A stretch of DNA of 15,798 nt from Bacillota bacterium (GTDB lineage Bacteria; Bacillota; Bacilli; ZCTH02-B2). The notes under the pieces are model-generated. The model saw only the letters and a program-made list of their open reading frames with translations, was not told the DNA's origin and ran no database searches. The position numbers were made by a program, and so were the translations under genes. The first letter of the stretch is position 1. The number at the start of each line of letters is the position of its first letter. The DNA lies in NCBI GenBank assembly GCA_017577895.1, contig PKQY01000043.1, positions 1 to 15,798 of the forward strand, read 5' to 3'. Positions 1 through 6,888 of this stretch are shown in pieces.

Positions 1-344
1 GCATCGACACCGGCTACGAAAAAGGCAAGCCGCAGTTTCGCATTCGCATCCGCATCGACGGCCGCATCATCGAATCGACCCATAAAGGGGAAGTGGAACC
101 GGAGCGCCTCATTCGGCAAGTCGAACAAGCGGCGGAAAACTACTACGAGAAGTTGGCGAAAAAAACCATCGACAAGTTGCAACACGAACTGCAAGCCGAC
201 GTCCTGCGGCTCGGAACCAAATTTCGCATTCAACACCCGAACGTTTGGCACACCATCGATGACTGGCACAAAGCATTCACACAAGCCGACATCGACGTCT
301 CGTACGATGTGCGCATCCGGCAAACGGGCATGGAACGGCGGTAA
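1..344 (+). CDS. Spore germination receptor subunit, GerC family, C-terminal fragment
   Basis: This is the last 113 codons of a protein whose start lies left of the window; the open frame runs from base 3 to the TAA at 342-344. The sequence has the C-terminal layout of Ger(x)C lipoproteins: a beta-rich stretch, a charged helix with alternating Lys/Glu (about the middle of the fragment), a W-x-x-I-x-x-W segment, and an ending DVRIRQTGM, close to the family's typical V-x-I-R-x-T-G ending. GerC proteins are membrane-anchored subunits of nutrient receptors in the spore inner membrane. A full GerA-C-B set follows downstream, so this is a second GerC and probably marks the end of another receptor unit. 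Which receptor it belongs to cannot be told from the fragment. Confidence 0.82.
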   Translation, partial: IDTGYEKGKPQFRIRIRIDGRIIESTHKGEVEPERLIRQVEQAAENYYEKLAKKTIDKLQHELQADVLRLGTKFRIQHPNVWHTIDDWHKAFTQADIDVSYDVRIRQTGMERR

Positions 345-410
345 GGATACATAAGCCTAGGAAAAAATGCTCACATTAAGAAAAAAGCGGGATAAAAGCA
401 GGTGACGCGC

Positions 411-1847
411 ATGATCTGGTGGGAACTCGGTTTCATGCTGGGCAGCGCCCTGTTGGCCGTGGCGTTTTTTTTCCTCGCGACGGTTCTATTTTGGCGGCCG
501 CTGTTCAACCGCTTTTTGGATTGGGTGGTGCGCCGGATATTCACCGATCGGTATGTGGAAAACTTGCTGGAAGGATTCAACGCCATGCGCCGGCACGGCT
601 TTCAACACACCATCGAAAACGAATTGCGTTGTGCCGAAGGGCGGGCATTGTTAAAGCCCATCGGGACCCACCGCCATTACCCCCATTTTGACGGGTTGTT
701 GTTGGCGCCGGCCCAACTGGAACGGCAAGCGCTGCAAGATCACGATCCCGTCGACATCAGGGTCACGCTGGGCCGCCGCTGCCAGCGCCCGCTCACGTTG
801 GAAATGCCCATCCTCGCCAGCGCCATGGGCTACGGCGTCGCCTTGAGCAAGCAAGTCCTCGTCGCCATCGCCCGCGGTACCGCCGCCGCAAAAACCGCCT
901 GCAACATGGGACAAGGCCCCTTTGTGAAGGAAGTTCGGGATGTCGCCTACAAACTGGTTGTCCAGTTGCATGGTGCGCCATGGAAACCGACAGAAGAACA
1001 GCTGGCCCAAGCCGATATGATCGAAATCCGTTACGGCCAGGGGGCCACCGGCGGCCTGGGCACCACCCTGGAACGAAGCCATTTGACCCATGACATCATC
1101 AAACATCTAGGGGTGGAAAACCTACCCGACTCCCAACTGTACATTCCGGCTGGCATCCCGAAAGTGAACAGCGTCCGCGACTTACGGCAGCTTGTCGACC
1201 AACTGCGACAAATTGGCGGCGGCGTGCCCATCGCCATCAAACTGGCCGCCAGTCATTACCTGGAACGGGACTTGGCTAAGGCCATCGCCGCAGGAGTGGA
1301 CGTCATCGTCTTGGACGGAGCCCAGGGCGGCACCCACGATTCGCCCGCCATCGTCGTAGACGATTTCGGCTTGCCGACCTTGGCAGCCTTGGCCCGTGCC
1401 GTCCGCTTTTTGGAAGAACAGCAGCGGACCGATATCGACTTGATCATCTCCGGCGGCTTGCGCACCCCCGGCGACGTGTTAAAAGCCCTCGCCCTGGGCG
1501 CGCGGGCGGTCTACCTCGGCACACCGATCCTGTTCGCCGCCGTCCACGATCAAATTGTCGACGCGCTGCCCTTTGAACCGCCGACGGAACTCAGTTTCGC
1601 CGACGGACAATTGGCCCACCTGTTCAATGAAGATCAAGGAGCCCGCAGCATCACCAATTTTCTCACCAGTTGCGCCGAAGAACTCCGCATTGGACTGAGG
1701 GCCCTGGGCAAACGGTCGCTATCCCAACTGAACCGTCACGACTTGGTCGCCTGGCAAAAGGACGTGGCCGAAATCGCGGCGGTACCCTACATCGCCGAAC
1801 CGGCACCGCCCGTTCAGCCCGTCCGCCGCAAGCTGGTCCGCCTTTGA
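411..1847 (+). CDS. FMN-binding glutamate synthase-like membrane-anchored protein
   Basis: The 478-residue protein resembles the FMN-binding (beta/alpha)8 domain of glutamate synthase large subunits. An N-terminal hydrophobic helix (about residues 5-28) would anchor it to the membrane. Landmarks are MGQGPFV (166-172), IEIRYGQGATGG (204-215, in place of the usual EIK-x-SQGAKPG), GAQGGTHDSP (303-312) and the phosphate-binding GGLRTPGDV (348-356) with LGTPIL (369-374). The 3Fe-4S cysteine cluster normally found after the barrel is absent; only four scattered cysteines remain. There is no amidotransferase domain, so it is not a complete glutamate synthase and its substrate is unknown. I chose ATG 411 because AGGTGA at 400-405 stands 5 nt before it; GTG 402 is the alternative. 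It lies 66 nt after a gerC and 27 nt before a gerA, suggesting co-transcription. Confidence 0.8.
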   Translation: MIWWELGFMLGSALLAVAFFFLATVLFWRPLFNRFLDWVVRRIFTDRYVENLLEGFNAMRRHGFQHTIENELRCAEGRALLKPIGTHRHYPHFDGLLLAPAQLERQALQDHDPVDIRVTLGRRCQRPLTLEMPILASAMGYGVALSKQVLVAIARGTAAAKTACNMGQGPFVKEVRDVAYKLVVQLHGAPWKPTEEQLAQADMIEIRYGQGATGGLGTTLERSHLTHDIIKHLGVENLPDSQLYIPAGIPKVNSVRDLRQLVDQLRQIGGGVPIAIKLAASHYLERDLAKAIAAGVDVIVLDGAQGGTHDSPAIVVDDFGLPTLAALARAVRFLEEQQRTDIDLIISGGLRTPGDVLKALALGARAVYLGTPILFAAVHDQIVDALPFEPPTELSFADGQLAHLFNEDQGARSITNFLTSCAEELRIGLRALGKRSLSQLNRHDLVAWQKDVAEIAAVPYIAEPAPPVQPVRRKLVRL

Positions 1848-1874
1848 CATTTGACTCTTGGAGGAGAGAAACCG

Positions 1875-3464
1875 ATGCGTTCCTCCGATCATCGCCGTTC
1901 AGCACGAATCTCGCGCCGTCGTCGCGCAACTTCCCGGCATGCTAAACAACCGCAACCTGCGTTCCATCATCAACCAAACCAAAAAGACACCATCATCAGC
2001 CCGTCACTGGAAGAAAATCACAACCGCCTCAAAGCCATTTTCCAAGATTGCGACGATATGATCATCCGTCCCCTGAAAAAACAGCAGTCCAACAGTTTAA
2101 TTGTTTTTTTTAAAAGCATGGTCGATCAGCAAATCGTCGATCGGGACGTTTTAAAACCGTTGACGGAAATCGACGGTCCGCTGACCATCGAAACGGCCTT
2201 TGATCACATGTACGTCGCCAATCTGCAAATCGTGGAGGACTGGCAAGAAATCGTGCGCCGACTGCCATACGGTTTTCTTGCCTTGCTCGTGGACGGCGAA
2301 GAGAAGGCCATCCTGGCCGAAGTCACCGGATTTGAAACCCGGAGCATTTCCGCGCCGGAACGGGAAGTCGTCGTCCGAGGGCCCGACGAGGCGTTCACCG
2401 AAAACGTGGAAATCACCCTTTCCCAAATTCGCCGCCGGTTGCCGGTGCCAGAACTGAAAGTCAAACAATTCATCATTGGTCGCACCAGCCACACCCGGGT
2501 GTTGCTTTTTTACTTGGACGGCATCGTCAACCAGGACGTGCTGGAAGAAATGATGGAACGCCTGAAGCAGGTGGACCTCGATGTGCTCAACGATGGAAAC
2601 AAGCTGCAACAATTCATCTCCGACAATCCGCTGTCTCCGTTCCCGCAAATGCTGTCCACCGAACGGCCGGACCGGGCCGTTTATGAGTTAAACCGGGGAA
2701 AAGTCGTGCTGGCCGTCAACGGCACGCCCAACGTGCTCATCGCCCCCCACGTGTTGGTCGACGGTTTTGTGACCATGGAAGATTATTATCATCATTTTCT
2801 ATTTACTTCGGCGGTGCGCCTGTTGCGCTATATCAACATCGTCATTTCCTTGCTCGGCCCGTCGGTGTATATCGCCTTGACTACGTTTCATATCGAAGCG
2901 TTGCCGACCAGCTTGCTCATCAACTTGGCAGCTGCCCGGGAAGCGGTGCCCTTCCCAGCCCTCATCGAAGCGCTGTTGATGGAAATCGCCATTGAAACGC
3001 TGCGGGAAGCAGGGATTCGCTTGCCCCGCGCCGTCGGCCAGGCCATCTCCATCGTCGGCGCACTCATCATCGGCCAGGCGGCCGTCGACGCCGGTCTCGT
3101 CTCGCAAGCCATGGTGGTCGTCGTGGCCATTACGGGCATCGCCGGCTTTTCCACGCCCTATTACGAAACAGGCATTACGCTGCGCCTCTTGCGCTTTCCG
3201 ATCATGTTCTTAAGCGCGGTGTTGGGCATGTACGGCGTCCTGTTCGGCACCATCGCCATTCTCATTCACTTGTCCCATCTCCGTTCCATCGGCGTTCCTT
3301 ATTTGGCGCCCATCACGCCGACGGTATGGCGCGATTGGAAAAATGTGTTCTGGCTGTCACCGTTGTACAATCACCCGTACCGCTCCATCCTTGTCGAAAA
3401 CAACCGCCGCCGCTTAAAGAAAGCGGCGCCGGTACCACGGGACCCGAGGAGACAGGAAGAATGA
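1875..3464 (+). CDS. gerAA: Spore germination receptor A subunit (GerA family)
   Basis: This 529-residue protein is the A subunit of a GerA-type nutrient receptor, which acts in the spore inner membrane to sense amino acids or sugars. Family hallmarks are GPDEAFTEN (169-177, near the canonical GP-x-x-x-FTEN), the soluble N-terminal domain before it, and PRAVGQAISIVGALIIGQAA (384-403). About five hydrophobic segments lie between residues 316 and 470. The C-terminus is basic. ATG 1875 is chosen because GGAGGAG (1860-1866) precedes it by 8 nt; a TTG at 1851 is also in frame but poorly placed. The first 40 or so residues are unusually rich in Arg, His and Gln and exceed the normal family start. 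It overlaps the next gene by an ATGA. The symbol names the family, not a proven orthologue; gerK- or gerB-type receptors are equally possible. Confidence 0.92.
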   Translation: MRSSDHRRSARISRRRRATSRHAKQPQPAFHHQPNQKDTIISPSLEENHNRLKAIFQDCDDMIIRPLKKQQSNSLIVFFKSMVDQQIVDRDVLKPLTEIDGPLTIETAFDHMYVANLQIVEDWQEIVRRLPYGFLALLVDGEEKAILAEVTGFETRSISAPEREVVVRGPDEAFTENVEITLSQIRRRLPVPELKVKQFIIGRTSHTRVLLFYLDGIVNQDVLEEMMERLKQVDLDVLNDGNKLQQFISDNPLSPFPQMLSTERPDRAVYELNRGKVVLAVNGTPNVLIAPHVLVDGFVTMEDYYHHFLFTSAVRLLRYINIVISLLGPSVYIALTTFHIEALPTSLLINLAAAREAVPFPALIEALLMEIAIETLREAGIRLPRAVGQAISIVGALIIGQAAVDAGLVSQAMVVVVAITGIAGFSTPYYETGITLRLLRFPIMFLSAVLGMYGVLFGTIAILIHLSHLRSIGVPYLAPITPTVWRDWKNVFWLSPLYNHPYRSILVENNRRRLKKAAPVPRDPRRQEE

Positions 3465-4633
3465 CACGACGTAAGCCATGGTTCCTCTCCATCGCCGTCA
3501 TGGCCATAGTGCTCCTTGGCGGTTGCTGGGACGCCACGGAGATGACCCGCCTCGGCATCATCGTCGCCGCCGGGTTTGATTACGATGCCGATGAACAAAA
3601 GTACGAAGTGACCATCAGCGCCCTGGAACCGGGCCCGACCCAAGGCGGCGGACAACCGCAGATGAAGGAATGGAAAGTCTCGGTCAAAAGCACCAACATT
3701 TTCGACGCCGTGGAAAAAATCCGCGCCCGTTCCCACAACGAGCTGACTTGGAAACATTGCCAGCTGTTCGTCATTCACGCGGGAATGGAACAAGAGGCGA
3801 TGAGAACCATCGGGGATTGGCTGCTGACGATGCCCGAAATCCGGTCCTCCTCCTACATCCTGTTTACACCTATGCACGCCAAAACGTTTATGAGCGCCGT
3901 ACCGGAACAAAAGGATGTCCTGGGCCTTGAACTGTACGGCACCGTGTTCGAACAAGTCCGTACCGGCATCGCTGCGCAAGCCACTTTGCAGGACTTGTAC
4001 ATCAGCGCCGCCTCTCCCAGTTACGTATGTGTGGCTGCCCGGGGCGAAATCGTGCGCGACATGGAAGACAAACCGGTCACCCTTTTGTACGGCAGTGCCA
4101 TCATCCATGATTACCAACATGTCGGCTGGTTCGATCCGCAAGAGACGCTGGGTTACTATTTCGCCCGCGGCTTACCGCATGACGGGGTCTTCCCCGTCGA
4201 TATCCAAAAAGATGAAAAGCTGGTCTTTGAATCGATTCAAAACAAAAGCAAAATTCGTCCATACTACCGAAACGGACAACTGCGCGTCCAATTGACCGTC
4301 GACGTCCGAACCCGGCTGGCCAATATATCCGTCCCAGAAGACAAGGTAATAGAACCGACCCCTGCCACGATTCGGACAATCGAAAAGGCTCAAGCAGAAG
4401 CCATCCGAAACATTGTCCAAAAAATGTTGGACAAGTCGAAACAGCTGAAAGCCGATGTGCTGGACATCGCGGAAGCCATCTACCGTTTCGATCCCGATTA
4501 TTACCGTCAGCACATCCATAACTGGGAAAATGTGTATCCCCAAATTCCCATTGATATCCAGGTCCACGTATATCTACGGGATAAGGGCCGTAACCAAAAA
4601 CCGCTGTCCGAACTAAGAGGTGGGCTCACGTGA
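3461..4633 (+). CDS. gerAC: Spore germination receptor C subunit, lipoprotein
   Basis: This 390-residue Ger(x)C-family lipoprotein is a receptor subunit anchored to the outer face of the spore inner membrane. The signal peptide is clear: basic start (MTRRK), hydrophobic core (8-19), and lipobox LGGC with the lipidated Cys at 22, followed by WD as in most GerC proteins. Other family features are the N-terminal W-D-x-x-E motif, a central L-E-L-Y-G-x-V-F segment and a charged helix near 305-345. The end (VHVYLRDKGRNQ) departs from the usual I-R-x-T-G. ATG 3461 overlaps the gerAA stop (ATGA) and has GAGGAG at 3446-3451. The gene sits second in an A-C-B order. The symbol is by family. Confidence 0.9.
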   Translation: MTRRKPWFLSIAVMAIVLLGGCWDATEMTRLGIIVAAGFDYDADEQKYEVTISALEPGPTQGGGQPQMKEWKVSVKSTNIFDAVEKIRARSHNELTWKHCQLFVIHAGMEQEAMRTIGDWLLTMPEIRSSSYILFTPMHAKTFMSAVPEQKDVLGLELYGTVFEQVRTGIAAQATLQDLYISAASPSYVCVAARGEIVRDMEDKPVTLLYGSAIIHDYQHVGWFDPQETLGYYFARGLPHDGVFPVDIQKDEKLVFESIQNKSKIRPYYRNGQLRVQLTVDVRTRLANISVPEDKVIEPTPATIRTIEKAQAEAIRNIVQKMLDKSKQLKADVLDIAEAIYRFDPDYYRQHIHNWENVYPQIPIDIQVHVYLRDKGRNQKPLSELRGGLT

Positions 4634-5781
4634 AAAAGGCGTTTTCCATGGACACGGTACGGCTTTCGCCGCGCCTGTTCTTTTTTATCGGCAGCGGCAT
4701 CATCTACGCCGACACCCACTATTCGCATCCGTTACTGTATACCGCCGGCCGCGACAGTTGGCTCGCCATGTTGCTCGGCGGCTTGGCGGCTATGATCCTC
4801 ATCGGATGGGTGGGGACGCGGGTCATTCGTTATTTGCCGGCGGGAACCGTCTACCTGCCCCCTCAGTCCATGCCGGGGATGTTTGCCTGGCGAGTCCTCC
4901 TGTTCGTCACCGCCTGGTGGGCCTGGTGTATCGCTGCCTGGGGGCTCAACCGCTTCACCGAATTCATTCAGAGCGAAATGATGCCTTTAACGCCGGCAAA
5001 CGTCTTTCTCGTCAGTCTCATTTTCATCACGGCCTGGGGAGGCATTTATGGCCCTGAAGCCGGCGGCCGCGTGATCACGTTGTGTTCCCTGATCATTTTT
5101 CCGATTCCGTTCATCTACGCCGCGCTGTTATTGAAACAAGTTCATGCACATTGGCTGCTGCCCATCGGCCAGGAAGAGCAGTTTTGGGACGGCTGCCGAA
5201 TGGCTATGAGCTTGTTTCTGCAAGCTGCTCCCTTATGTGTACTGCTTCAGCTGGTGGACGACCGGCGCAAAGCGTTAAGGGCGTTCCTCGTCGGTTTGTC
5301 GCTGAGCGTCCTCGTCTCGTCCATCGTGCGGATCATCGTCATCGGCGTCCTCAACCCGTACTTGGCGCCTTACTACTCAGCGCCCGATTACGCCGCCATC
5401 CGCCTCATCCGCTTGACGGAAACGTTCAACCGGGTCGAACTGCCGCTGGTCTGGTTTTGGTCATACACCTGTTGGGCCAGGGTGCTCCTGTATTTCCTGT
5501 TGGGGACGTTTGCGCTGCTCACGGCATTCGGGATGAAACGTTGGAATGGCGCCCATCTCGTCAGTGTCGCCCTGTTTGCTGTCATCACGTTCCTCAGCTA
5601 CAACCTGCGTTCCGGCGGCCGCGGTCTCATCAACTGGCTGGAAACCCATTACGTGTACGACATCAACCTCGGGTTCCAACTGTTTTTTCTCATCGCCGTG
5701 ACCGGGTTGGCCCTGTGGGGCAGAAGACATCAGCATCCGGCCCCGAACAAAAAACCGCGAACCCCCAATCGATGGACATAA
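4630..5781 (+). CDS. gerAB: Spore germination receptor B subunit, amino-acid permease-like (GerAB/Spore_permease)
   Basis: This 383-residue integral membrane protein with about ten hydrophobic segments belongs to the GerAB family of the APC transporter superfamily, thought to bind the germinant. Its start has the family look (SPRLFFFIGSGIIYADTH), with an aromatic-rich segment WFWSYTCWARVLLYF near residues 276-290 and a short polar C-terminus. The GTG at 4630 overlaps the gerAC stop (GTGA) and is preceded by GAGGTG at 4617-4622, 7 nt away, so the start is well supported. It closes the A-C-B operon. No intrinsic terminator with a U-tract in the + direction follows; the adjacent hairpins face the other way. 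Confidence 0.9.
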   Translation: MKKAFSMDTVRLSPRLFFFIGSGIIYADTHYSHPLLYTAGRDSWLAMLLGGLAAMILIGWVGTRVIRYLPAGTVYLPPQSMPGMFAWRVLLFVTAWWAWCIAAWGLNRFTEFIQSEMMPLTPANVFLVSLIFITAWGGIYGPEAGGRVITLCSLIIFPIPFIYAALLLKQVHAHWLLPIGQEEQFWDGCRMAMSLFLQAAPLCVLLQLVDDRRKALRAFLVGLSLSVLVSSIVRIIVIGVLNPYLAPYYSAPDYAAIRLIRLTETFNRVELPLVWFWSYTCWARVLLYFLLGTFALLTAFGMKRWNGAHLVSVALFAVITFLSYNLRSGGRGLINWLETHYVYDINLGFQLFFLIAVTGLALWGRRHQHPAPNKKPRTPNRWT

Positions 5782-5814
5782 AAAAAACGGCCATCGGGAA
5801 ATTCCGATGGCCGT
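5780..5814 (-). terminator. Intrinsic terminator, minus-strand orientation (third of three)
   Basis: An 11-bp perfect stem (ACGGCCATCGG at 5787-5797 with CCGATGGCCGT at 5804-5814, 6-nt loop) is flanked on its left by a run of A, which reads as UUUUUUU on minus-strand RNA. On the + strand the 3' side is TATAAAT, a poor U-tract, so any action on gerAB transcripts would be weak. It begins right at the gerAB stop. Confidence 0.75.
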
Positions 5815-5859
5815 ATAAATGATATCCCATCCTCCATGATTCTCATGATTTTGAGCATG

Positions 5860-5894
5860 ATAAAACGACCTTCTTTTCGTTTCAGAAGGCCGTT
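5860..5894 (-). terminator. Intrinsic terminator, minus-strand orientation (second of three)
   Basis: Arms 5864-5874 and 5884-5894 form an 11-bp stem. On minus-strand RNA every position pairs, including one G-U; on the + strand the same position is an A-C mismatch, so the structure is built for leftward transcription. UUUUAU follows the stem on that strand. Confidence 0.72.
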
Positions 5895-5909
5895 GTCCTC
5901 CGTCTATAT

Positions 5910-5932
5910 CAAAAAACGCGGCAAACCCGCGT
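5910..5932 (-). terminator. Intrinsic terminator of tRNA-Ser
   Basis: A short GC stem (ACGCGG 5916-5921 with CCGCGT 5927-5932, 5-nt loop) is followed on minus-strand RNA by six U. It lies 17 nt beyond the encoded CCA end of tRNA-Ser and is the first terminator met by its transcript. Confidence 0.78.
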
Positions 5933-5949
5933 GACACGCTCGTAGGATA

Positions 5950-6043
5950 TGGCGGAGAGAGAGGGATTCGAACCCTCGCTGGGCCTTTACGGCCCACTAA
6001 CGGTTTAGCAAACCGTCCCCTTCAGCCTCTTGGGTATCTCTCC
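5950..6043 (-). tRNA. tRNA-Ser (anticodon GCU)
   Basis: The reverse complement folds into a class II tRNA of 94 nt including an encoded CCA (5950-5952). The acceptor stem pairs GGAGAGA at the 5' end (6043-6037) with TCTCTCC. The anticodon arm ACGGT-TTGCTAA-ACCGT carries GCT (6007-6009 on the + strand as AGC), reading AGC/AGU serine codons. A long variable arm (GGGCC/GGCCC stem) is diagnostic of tRNA-Ser. The T arm contains GGTTCGAATCC. A strong promoter lies 23-30 nt upstream of the mature 5' end and three terminators lie downstream. Confidence 0.96.
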
Positions 6044-6072
6044 ACAATGTATGAAAAGCAATGGCTTCTTGC

Positions 6073-6101
6073 ATTATAACACGACGATGAAAGAATTTCA
6101 A
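6073..6101 (-). promoter_or_regulatory. Sigma-A promoter of tRNA-Ser
   Basis: On the minus strand TTGAAA (6101-6096), a 17-nt spacer and a consensus TATAAT (6078-6073) are present. The expected start near 6066 gives a leader of about 23 nt to the tRNA. No terminator is seen between ndoA and this promoter, so read-through from the toxin operon could also supply the tRNA. Confidence 0.85.
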
Positions 6102-6104
6102 TGC

Positions 6105-6136
6105 CCATTTACGGCTAAAACCATTTACGGCTAAAA
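6105..6136. repeat. Perfect 16-bp tandem duplication across the ndoA stop codon
   Basis: CCATTTACGGCTAAAA occurs twice head to tail (6105-6120 and 6121-6136) without mismatch. The right copy contains the TAG stop of ndoA (6131-6133); the left copy lies just upstream of the tRNA-Ser -35 element. The pattern is that of a replication-slippage duplication. Confidence 0.9.
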
Positions 6137-6490
6137 ATCGATCAATCCCAAGCTGATCATCAGCGCTTCGTCGACTTTGTTCATCGTCTCCCGATCCAGA
6201 TGCGTAATTTTATCGGTGAGCCGTTGCTTGTCAATGGTTCGGATCTGCTCCAACAGAATGACCGAATCGCGGTCAAATCCGTGGGCTTTTGCGTCGATTT
6301 CGACGTGGGTGGGCAGCTTCGCCTTTTGAATTTGGGCGGTTATCGCTGCCACGATCACCGTCGGCGAGAACCGATTGCCGATGTCATTTTGAATGACTAA
6401 AACGGGCCGGACACCGCCCTGTTCGGAACCGACGACCGGTGACAAATCGGCAAAATAGACGTCGCCACGTTTGATATGCGTCGGGGCCAA
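6131..6490 (-). CDS. ndoA: Type II toxin, mRNA interferase EndoA/MazF
   Basis: This 119-residue protein is very close to the Bacillus EndoA (MazF) endoribonuclease: RGDVYFADLSPVVGSEQGG (8-26), RPVLVIQND, ITAQIQKAKLPTHVE and EQIRTIDKQRL are all present. R28 and T51 match the catalytic Arg25 and Thr48 of B. subtilis EndoA, so the toxin is probably active. In B. subtilis this enzyme cuts single-stranded RNA at UACAU. The start is a TTG at 6490, 3 nt after the antitoxin stop, with a GGGGTG-type ribosome site overlapping that stop; no ATG fits. A weak start downstream of the antitoxin would keep toxin synthesis below antitoxin synthesis. It is co-transcribed with ndoAI. Confidence 0.96.
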   Translation of the reverse strand: MAPTHIKRGDVYFADLSPVVGSEQGGVRPVLVIQNDIGNRFSPTVIVAAITAQIQKAKLPTHVEIDAKAHGFDRDSVILLEQIRTIDKQRLTDKITHLDRETMNKVDEALMISLGLIDF

Positions 6491-6493
6491 ATT

Positions 6494-6778
6494 TTACACC
6501 CCACTTACGAGACGATCCAGAGTGTGGTCGGCCTCCTCCTCCGCCGGAAATGCTTCAGCCGCCATGTGGAGGTTGATATGGGCCATTTCCATATAACCCC
6601 TCTGCATCGTTTCCCGGATGTTGCGTTTCTTACGCTCCTGAATGTAAAACTTCATCGCCTGCCGAATGAGTTCGCTGCGGTTGACTTTCTCCTGTGCCAC
6701 CAGGCCGTCGACCTCTTTCAGCAAATTGTACGGCAGACTCACGACGATTCGTTTGGTGTGATTGGACTTGGACACCAT
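6494..6778 (-). CDS. ndoAI: Antitoxin EndoAI (MazE-like, ribbon-helix-helix)
   Basis: This 94-residue antitoxin partners NdoA. The N-terminal part (about residues 8-50: KRIVVSLPYNLLKEVDGL, then an NRSELIRQA helix) is a ribbon-helix-helix DNA-binding fold used for dimerisation and probably operon autoregulation. The C-terminal part (GYMEMAHINL to LDRLVSG) matches the toxin-binding tail of B. subtilis EndoAI. I chose ATG 6778 by homology and because an RBS-like GGGGGTG lies just upstream; an in-frame GTG at 6775 is possible. The longer upstream open frame reads into the promoter and is not credible as protein. The own promoter is at 6823-6851, and the toxin follows after 3 nt. Confidence 0.95.
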   Translation of the reverse strand: MVSKSNHTKRIVVSLPYNLLKEVDGLVAQEKVNRSELIRQAMKFYIQERKKRNIRETMQRGYMEMAHINLHMAAEAFPAEEEADHTLDRLVSGV

Positions 6779-6822
6779 GAGCACCCCCAACACCTTCAAC
6801 CCTGTCATGCAAGTTCGCGTAC

Positions 6823-6851
6823 ATTCTATCACACCCGGTGGCGAGATGCAA
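6823..6851 (-). promoter_or_regulatory. Sigma-A promoter of ndoAI-ndoA
   Basis: On the minus strand TTGCAT (6851-6846), a 17-nt spacer and TAGAAT (6828-6823) are present, giving a start near 6816 and a leader of about 38 nt to the ndoAI ATG. It lies in the 110-nt gap after alr, so the toxin-antitoxin pair need not depend on alr transcription. Confidence 0.75.
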
Positions 6852-6888
6852 TGTTGCCAGCGAATGCCACGGGCCCGCGGGCAGGATG

